Shown here piece after piece: positions 57,791-64,000 of a stretch of DNA of 64,000 nucleotides (position 1 is the stretch's first letter; the number at the start of each line of letters is the position of its first letter). Both the position numbers and the translations under genes were made by a program. A model generated the notes under the pieces. The model did not search any database, was not told the DNA's origin, and saw nothing but the letters and a program-made list of their open reading frames with translations. The stretch spans positions 1 through 64,000 of the forward strand of contig CAKSFP010000016.1 of the NCBI GenBank assembly GCA_934454585.1. The letters run 5' to 3'. This stretch comes from an uncultured Clostridia bacterium (GTDB lineage Bacteria; Bacillota; Clostridia; UMGS1810).

Positions 57791-58213
57791 GGGAGTATAT
57801 ATTTTATTTTGGCTAAGCGAAAGCGACGAATTCGAACTATCTTGTTAATAGGCTCGTGTAAGTGTTTTTTATTCTTGCTCGCTCAAACAGGCAGTGCAGT
57901 GGCGCTGAACTCGCTCACTAAGAATAAAAAAACACTCACCCTCGCCTTAGGCAAGCGAGACTCGAACACGCATTGCCTGACGATGGATGTTTTTGCAATC
58001 TTTCAGCTTGTCGGATTTGACAGGCGTTACGCACAATTCTCATGAGGCTTGGAGCATATATTATATATTTGCAAAATCCATAGCCGTAGGGCGTGTTTTG
58101 CACATATATAATATATGCTCCAAGCCGACTGCAAAAAAGTTCGGATTCGTCACCTGCGCCTACAGCTGTGCAGTGGCGCAGAACTCACTCACTCAAAATA
58201 AAATATATACCCC
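57791..58213. repeat. Nested inverted repeats (E7 with two inner copies)
   Basis: Outer arms GGGAGTATATATTTTATTTT (57791) and AAAATAAAATATATACCCCC (58195) enclose two further complete inverted repeats with their own arms: 57856-57939 (AGTGTTTTTTATTCTT type) and 58046-58126 (GGCTTGGAGCATATATTATA type). The region is non-coding. Confidence 0.75.
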
Positions 58214-58315
58214 CTCGCCTTTGTGTTAATTTTCACTCTGAGGTGAGGAGCAAATATTATATTTGCTAATAAAACGGCTGACCGTGGGGATTCATTCATG
58301 ACATCGTGGCAGAAT

Positions 58316-58405
58316 TGAATCCCTCCACCGCCTTTTTCGTCAAATAGTGTTTTAACAAAAACACTATTTGACGGGCGGTCCCCCTCCCTTTAGGCAAGGG
58401 AGGCT
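58316..58405. repeat. CTCCCTT-type repeat with AT-rich palindrome
   Basis: GAATCCCTCCACCGCCTTTT, then a palindrome with arms GTCAAATAGTGTTTT and AAAACACTATTTGAC, GGGCGGTCCCCCTCCCTTTA and GGCAAGGGAGGCTC. It ends 57 bases before the next gene. Confidence 0.75.
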
Positions 58406-58461
58406 CACATACAAATCGTAAATATCAATCATAACCTTACAGGAAAGGTGGAGAGAAAATC

Positions 58462-61128
58462 TTGAAAAAGATAATATCACTGCTCGTGGCGGCGGCAATG
58501 GCGCTGCCGACAGGCGGCGCGGCACTTGCGCAGGGCGACGCCCCGAGCACAGCAACATATGATGCGGCGGCATACGCCGACGCCGAGAGAATGATGGACG
58601 GCCTCATGGGAGAGCGCATCTTCGGTGCCGACCCGTCGGCACAGGTCACCAGGGCACAGTTTGTGCGCGGCGTGACAAAGATCTTCGGCGTGCCGGAGCT
58701 TGGCAGCGGCGAGACGATGTTCGCCGATGTGGCGCCCGACAGCGAATACTACGGCGCAGTTATGGCGGCATATACTGCCGGCTGGGTGACTGCGGCGGAA
58801 AAATTCAACCCCGATAACCCCGTAACCCTTGCCGAGGCGGTCAAGATAATGCTCAGTGCGGCGGACTACGATGTGGTTGCGCGCGCAAAGGGAGGCTATC
58901 CGACAGGCTACCTTGCTGCGGCGGATTCCATTGACCTGACTGACAGTGTGAACACAGCGGCTGTATCGGGCATCACTGCGGCGGATGCGGACATCATGTT
59001 CTACAACCTCATGCTCGCCCCGGCGTTCGAGATAACCTCCTACGGTGACAGCCTTGATTACACCAAGGGCGACAAGACATATCTGGAGAAAATCTATGAT
59101 GCGACGAGTGTTCGCGGTGTAATCACCGCCACGGAGTACAGTTCGGCGGTTATGGACTCCCCGATAATCAAAGATAACGGAAGAATAGCCATAGACGGCA
59201 TAGAGTACAAATACGCCGGCGCCCCGGGCGGGCTGCTCGGTCTGCGCGTCACGGCATACTGCGGGAACAAGAGCGGCAGCGAACGCAGAGTATTCTGCAT
59301 CATTCCCGATGACAACAAGGAAGAAACCATCATCGCGGATGACTATGACTCAGTGAGCGGTACTTCGCTCAGTTACTATGACGGCGACAAAAAACGCAGC
59401 TTTGCGCTCAATCCGTCATACAAAGTGATATACAACGGCAGACGCGTTGCCAAGATAGAGGACTATATGGTGCGCGACTTCGGAGCGACTATCCGTCTGC
59501 TCAGTAATGACGGCGACACAAAGTATGATTTTGTGTTCATAGACGGCTACACCTATGGCAACATCACAAGCATAGACTATGTGGACGGCTATATCGGTCT
59601 TAAGACTCACACGGAGCTTGTCGACCTGACGGACGACCACGGTTGTGTGTGGAAGATTACTTCGGCAAGCGGAGAAGATACGGAGCTCTTTGAGCTCAAG
59701 ACCGGTCAGACAATTGCACTCAAGCGCAGTGCGGACAATAAACTCTTTGACATCACGGTGCTTTCGGGCAGTGCCTCGGGAAAAATCACCGCCATTGACA
59801 CCGCAGACAACACGATCTATGTGGACGACACCTGTTACAAGATGTCGGACGATTTCAAAGAAGCATATTTCGACAAAGACATAATCGGAGTGGGCGACAG
59901 CATAACCGCCTCGGTGGGTATGCACGGCGAGCTGGTCTATCTTTCGTCAAATGCCGCGGAGCTTGACTACGGCTATCTGTACGATGTGGGTGCGGATTCG
60001 TCCGGTATGGACAGGAGCGTCCGCGCAAAGATATTCACTACATCGGGCAAATTCGAGATATATGATTTTGCAGAAAAAGTGACGATTGACGGCGGCGCAT
60101 CAAAAACCGACCGCGAAGATGTGTACACGGCACTGCGTGCTCTGCTTGATGCGGACATCACCGCGGCAGGTCCAAACGGCGTACTCTCGGCGCGGATTGT
60201 GAGATATTCTCTCAACTCCGACGGCGAGATAATCACCATAGACACCGCAGAGGAGCGCACGGACAAATTCGGCGAGAAACTCGACCCGAAGGATTCGCTC
60301 ATTAAGTATTACAACAAGGACAGCGGCACTCTGCGTTATCGCAGCGGCTGCAGAGGATTTAACTCGAAATTTCTGCTCGGCGGTGCGCTGATAATGGTTG
60401 TGCCGAAAGACGCGGCGGACAGAGACGATGAAGAAAAATACGACATCTGTTCTTACAGCAGCCTGGAGAGCGACACACAGTACACGGTGGATGTTTACGA
60501 TGTGGACGAATACGGTCAGGCGGCGTTTGCGGTTATCTACGAGGCGTCGGACAGACTGATAAACACCGAAACATATATGATAGAGAAAGTGACGAAAGCT
60601 CTTGTTGACGATACAGAGGGATATAATCTCCACTGCTGGGGCAACAACAAGTTTTCGACAATATTCATGCCAAACGATGTGGCGGTGAAAAAAACCTCCG
60701 GCAAATTCCTGTGCAGCGGCGACATAGTCCGCTTTAAGATGCTCGGCAGCAAGGTAAAGCAGGTGTATGTGGACTATGACTACTCAAGCGGCACTCATGT
60801 GTTCAATGCCCTCGGCGGCGCAAAGGATTCCGATGTCACCACCCAGACGGAGATTGGCTATGTGACCGGCAAAGTGTACAGCACCAATTCAAGCGCTATC
60901 ACAATCAGCAGTGAGACGGACGCAAACGGCGACACAAGTTTTGCCTTTGAAAATCTGCGTCCGTACCTCATGGGCAAGGTGATTGCACTCTATGACACGC
61001 AGTCGCAGAAGATAAGGACCATATCCGCAGCATCTGTTCACACCTACCGGGGATTCGGACAGAATGCGGACACCATAATCATGCGTCAGAGATACACCGA
61101 CCCCAGATGCGTGTTTGTAATAAGATAA
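58462..61128 (+). CDS. Large secreted protein with N-terminal SLH-like repeats
   Basis: An 888-residue protein from a TTG start behind GGTGGAGAG. A signal peptide (LKKIISLLVAAAMALPTGGA) is followed by one or two SLH-like repeats (about 45-140; VTRAQFVRGVTKIFG, FADVAPDSEYYGAVMAAYTA, NPVTLAEAVKIMLSAADYD). The remaining 740 residues are beta-rich with repeated Gly/Asp-containing strands (KITAIDTADNTIYVDDTCYK) and no family I recognise. It has no C-terminal anchor, so wall attachment would be through the N-terminal repeats. It precedes a secreted lyase-like gene by 13 bases and is likely to be its operon partner. Confidence 0.85.
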   Translation: MKKIISLLVAAAMALPTGGAALAQGDAPSTATYDAAAYADAERMMDGLMGERIFGADPSAQVTRAQFVRGVTKIFGVPELGSGETMFADVAPDSEYYGAVMAAYTAGWVTAAEKFNPDNPVTLAEAVKIMLSAADYDVVARAKGGYPTGYLAAADSIDLTDSVNTAAVSGITAADADIMFYNLMLAPAFEITSYGDSLDYTKGDKTYLEKIYDATSVRGVITATEYSSAVMDSPIIKDNGRIAIDGIEYKYAGAPGGLLGLRVTAYCGNKSGSERRVFCIIPDDNKEETIIADDYDSVSGTSLSYYDGDKKRSFALNPSYKVIYNGRRVAKIEDYMVRDFGATIRLLSNDGDTKYDFVFIDGYTYGNITSIDYVDGYIGLKTHTELVDLTDDHGCVWKITSASGEDTELFELKTGQTIALKRSADNKLFDITVLSGSASGKITAIDTADNTIYVDDTCYKMSDDFKEAYFDKDIIGVGDSITASVGMHGELVYLSSNAAELDYGYLYDVGADSSGMDRSVRAKIFTTSGKFEIYDFAEKVTIDGGASKTDREDVYTALRALLDADITAAGPNGVLSARIVRYSLNSDGEIITIDTAEERTDKFGEKLDPKDSLIKYYNKDSGTLRYRSGCRGFNSKFLLGGALIMVVPKDAADRDDEEKYDICSYSSLESDTQYTVDVYDVDEYGQAAFAVIYEASDRLINTETYMIEKVTKALVDDTEGYNLHCWGNNKFSTIFMPNDVAVKKTSGKFLCSGDIVRFKMLGSKVKQVYVDYDYSSGTHVFNALGGAKDSDVTTQTEIGYVTGKVYSTNSSAITISSETDANGDTSFAFENLRPYLMGKVIALYDTQSQKIRTISAASVHTYRGFGQNADTIIMRQRYTDPRCVFVIR

Positions 61129-61141
61129 GGAGGATGTGCTA

Positions 61142-64000
61142 ATGAAAGGAATTTTAAGAACCGCCGTGTCGGTCATTGTCTCGGCGGCAATGATTCTGCA
61201 AACCGCGCCTATGCTTGCCGCGGAGAGCGATGAATATAAGCTTAATCAGACATTCAACAACCTTGCTACAAATGCGGTTGCCATAGACGGACTTACAATA
61301 AGCGGCGGCAAGGCGGTCGTGACGGATGACGGCTCGTCAAACAAAGCGATTTTGCTCAAAGATGGCACATCGGAGACATCCGTTGTCGGCGAGGGTGTAA
61401 ACACCGTCGGCAGAAATGTTGTGTTCAGCGTGGATGTCAAAGGTGACGGCAGACCGACCAACCTCACAATTGCTGCGGCGGCAGCGGTTGATGCAACATC
61501 GGCCAACGATTGCAGATTTTTCATTATAGAGAACAATGCTGTCAAGACCCCGGACGGCAAGCGTATCGGATCGGTAAATCCGAACGGCTTTACGACGCTC
61601 TCTGTTGTGGTGAAGAAAGCCAAGGTTTGTGATTACTACATTAATTATAAAAAAGCTCTCTCCGATTGGAATCTCGACAAGACTTCCGTCGGCAGATTCC
61701 TGGCGATTCGCCAGCCGGCGGGTTTTGCGGCATATGTGGATAACATACGGGCGTACTGCGGACACAAGGTGGATGAAAACATGGCAAAAGCGGCATATTC
61801 CGATACAAGAGTGGATATCATCGGTCAGGACGACTACGCCGGAGATTACACTTTCTTTGACAACAGGTTCTGCTACACCTCGGGCGACCCCAAGTATACA
61901 AACTTTTCGGCGGTTCCCAAGACAAACGAAATCAGGCTCACAAGGCTTGAGAACTATCAGAGTCAAGACAGAACGGACTATATGTATCTTAAGAGACTTT
62001 CATCTGCGGACGACTGTTTCTTTGATATAAATGTGGCGGTTGACAGCTTCACCCATAAACCCGATATGACATACAAGTATTTCAAGTTCGAGGGTGACTT
62101 CATGAGCAACGAGCCTCAGGAGACTCAGCTGCCTATGATAAGGGACAATAAAACGACCACAAGTCAAGTGAATGCCGTGCCTTGCTACATCACCGAAGAA
62201 GGCGCACTCAAATTCCTCAACGGCAAGGTTATCTCAAATGCGGTGAAACCCGGTCAGTGGTTCCATTTGCTCATTGCCATCAACCTTGAGGACCATACTT
62301 TTGATGCATATCTCGACGGCAATGAGGTTGTGTCGGGGGGAACTCTGCCGGAGAATCTCAAACAGATCAACCTTTTGCGTGTGTGCCTTAACTACGGCAC
62401 GGGCAAGATAGGCGATCTGTATGTGGATAAATTCAACTTCACGGGACTGGAGAAGCCGATTGTAAACGGAGTGGAGACGAGGACGAGAGTTTTTCCGACG
62501 GACGACACGGTTGAGGCGTTCCTTGCGGACAAAACCGCTATGCACGCTTACGGCAACACTCTGTTTAAGAACGGCGAAAAGACCGAACTTGCAACAGACG
62601 GAATTTACGATAAATATGCCGAGCAATATTATGTGACGGCAGACACTCTGTCTGCGGCGTTCGACATGAATCTTGCCGACAACGGCGGCGAGATAAGCGG
62701 CGATGTGAAGATTGCCGCCGACGGCACGGTGACAAAGCAAGACGGCACCACCCTCACCCTCGACCCCAAACCGAAGGTTGAGGACGGCAAGATGTATGTG
62801 CCCGTGCTGCAGTTTGCGGCAGATGTTGCCGGCAAGCACGCATGGCACTTCAAGACGGGGCTTTACCTCTTTGCCGACTATGAGATGAACATAGACACAA
62901 GCGGCTGGGAGTACCAGTCCATGAGGGTCAACAGTCAGACCACCGAGTGGAACGACATTGACTACCTCAACAACTATATGCAGTATATCCGCCCGAGTGC
63001 GGAAACGCTGAAACAGACATACATCGAGCGCACGGGCGATACAACCTTCACTCAGCACCCGAGACTGCTGCTCGACAAAAACGATTTTGATGTGATGCGC
63101 AGGCATTACAACGACAAAGACGATGAGATGTACAACAAGATTGCCGAGCAGATGGTGCAAAAGGCAGATACCTATGTCGGTGCCGATGTGGTTCACTACA
63201 CCTGGGACGACATGATGCGTATCCTCTCGGCGACAGCCGCTCAGCTTATTAACAGATTCCTCTACATGGGTTATGCTTATCAGCTTACGGGCGACCAAAA
63301 GTATGTTGACCAGGCATACAAGCAGTTTGAGGAGTGTGCGACATACCCCGATTTCAACACTTCGCACATCATAGACACGGGCGACATATGTTTTGCCCTT
63401 GCCATAGGTTTTGACTGGTTCTACAACGGCTTCACCCCGGAGCAGAGGGCATTTGCAAAAACGGTTGTACGCGACAAGGGACTGGGTACTCTTGGCAGCG
63501 GACTCTACGGCAGACTCACCTCCACATCTTCGGGTACGAACAAATGGGGTTCGTTTAAGTGGATGTCCAACTACAACGCCATTGTAAACGGCGGCGTGGT
63601 GTCGGCGGCTCTTGCAACTCTGGAGTACGACACGGACGAGGCATTCACATATATTCAGGATTCGGTCCGTTCGCTCGAATATCCCATGCAGATGTTCACT
63701 CCGGACGGCGGCTGGAACGAGTCGCCGAGTTACTGGAGTTATGCCATGAGGTATGTAATGACTGCCGGCGCAGCACTGGAGAAAAGCTTCGGTTCGTCGT
63801 TCAATCTGATGGACGGTCAGGGCATGGACAACACGCTCAACTTCATCATAAGCTGCCTGGGTAAGACGGCGGCAAATAACTTCGGTGACAGCGGTGACAT
63901 CACGGCATATTCCTTCAACAACTTCTTCTACCTTGGCAAGAGATACAACAACCCGATTGCCACCTTCATGAGGAGAACGGATATAGACAACGGCGCCGCA
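61142..64000 (+). CDS. Secreted heparinase II/III-like polysaccharide lyase (partial)
   Basis: At least 953 residues, running off the right edge. ATG follows AGGAGGATG. A signal peptide ends near PMLAAES. Residues about 30-440 are beta-rich, probably carbohydrate-binding jelly rolls. Residues about 470-590 resemble the copper amine oxidase N-terminal-like stalk domain (LFKNGEKTEL, MYVPVLQFAADVAGKHAWHF). From about 635 (HPRLLLDKNDFDVMRRHYND) an alpha/alpha toroid begins, with NYNAIVNGG, GGWNESPSYWSYAMRYV and NNFGDSGD, as in heparinase II/III-family uronate lyases. The substrate cannot be read; the catalytic domain end is outside the window. Confidence 0.85.
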   Translation, partial: MKGILRTAVSVIVSAAMILQTAPMLAAESDEYKLNQTFNNLATNAVAIDGLTISGGKAVVTDDGSSNKAILLKDGTSETSVVGEGVNTVGRNVVFSVDVKGDGRPTNLTIAAAAAVDATSANDCRFFIIENNAVKTPDGKRIGSVNPNGFTTLSVVVKKAKVCDYYINYKKALSDWNLDKTSVGRFLAIRQPAGFAAYVDNIRAYCGHKVDENMAKAAYSDTRVDIIGQDDYAGDYTFFDNRFCYTSGDPKYTNFSAVPKTNEIRLTRLENYQSQDRTDYMYLKRLSSADDCFFDINVAVDSFTHKPDMTYKYFKFEGDFMSNEPQETQLPMIRDNKTTTSQVNAVPCYITEEGALKFLNGKVISNAVKPGQWFHLLIAINLEDHTFDAYLDGNEVVSGGTLPENLKQINLLRVCLNYGTGKIGDLYVDKFNFTGLEKPIVNGVETRTRVFPTDDTVEAFLADKTAMHAYGNTLFKNGEKTELATDGIYDKYAEQYYVTADTLSAAFDMNLADNGGEISGDVKIAADGTVTKQDGTTLTLDPKPKVEDGKMYVPVLQFAADVAGKHAWHFKTGLYLFADYEMNIDTSGWEYQSMRVNSQTTEWNDIDYLNNYMQYIRPSAETLKQTYIERTGDTTFTQHPRLLLDKNDFDVMRRHYNDKDDEMYNKIAEQMVQKADTYVGADVVHYTWDDMMRILSATAAQLINRFLYMGYAYQLTGDQKYVDQAYKQFEECATYPDFNTSHIIDTGDICFALAIGFDWFYNGFTPEQRAFAKTVVRDKGLGTLGSGLYGRLTSTSSGTNKWGSFKWMSNYNAIVNGGVVSAALATLEYDTDEAFTYIQDSVRSLEYPMQMFTPDGGWNESPSYWSYAMRYVMTAGAALEKSFGSSFNLMDGQGMDNTLNFIISCLGKTAANNFGDSGDITAYSFNNFFYLGKRYNNPIATFMRRTDIDNGAA

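Overview
This is a chromosomal origin region from a low-to-moderate GC Bacillota genome, most likely an anaerobic Clostridia member and perhaps an uncultured gut Oscillospirales-like lineage. The pointers are the dnaA-dnaN-yaaA-recF-remB-gyrB-gyrA order, PolC polymerase, Soj/Spo0J plus Noc partition proteins, the MEP-pathway gene ispG, a Na+-pump decarboxylase cluster, SLH-domain surface proteins and TnpW/large-serine-recombinase mobile genes. The lineage is inferred from gene content, not from a search.

Layout. 1-2.4 kb is the end of a mobile element (tnpW-like gene, large serine recombinase) lying against two tRNA-Ser genes read leftward. 2.9-7.2 kb holds a MITE-like insertion and an export cassette: PqqD-like protein, ER-type signal peptidase, ABC exporter, a secreted protein and a 58-aa precursor-like peptide. 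7.2-9.6 kb is repeat-rich, with a perfect 573-bp direct duplication and two small modules that look like type I toxin-antitoxin loci; a third such module lies at 16.6-17.0 kb. 9.7-16.4 kb is the complete F-type ATP synthase operon, read leftward, with the delta and alpha subunits fused in one reading frame. Then come a sugar-ABC ATPase, serS, a small membrane coiled-coil protein, parB, parA and noc, all leftward. dnaA at 24.5 kb starts the rightward arm, with DnaA-box clusters on both sides of it (bipartite oriC) and two parS-like sites. The switch in gene direction at 24.0-24.5 kb fits the replication origin.

Rightward of gyrA are a GH110-like beta-helix protein, an HD-domain protein, a degenerate FtsZ-like gene followed by two membrane-protein genes, ispG and polC, a Phd/PIN toxin-antitoxin pair, an ECF-type transporter S component with an XRE regulator, an rluB-type pseudouridine synthase, the oadG-biotin carrier-oadB-oadA Na+ pump, hslO, a deleted MATE pseudogene, a membrane-bound AraC regulator and a cluster of large secreted SLH and polysaccharide-lyase-like proteins running off the right edge.

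Repeats pervade the gaps: (i) MITE-like elements with about 20-bp terminal inverted repeats and 11-13-bp target duplications; (ii) large inverted repeats whose arms differ in sequence from copy to copy yet stay complementary; (iii) short CTCCCTT/AAGGGAG hairpin repeats whose loops are replaced by AT-rich palindromes; (iv) GTAGGG-headed short palindromes. The strongest candidates for something new are the three-member type I toxin-antitoxin-like family, the delta-alpha ATP synthase fusion, the FtsZ-like pseudo-tubulin and the repeats with covarying arms. All family calls are from reading motifs; no search was run.
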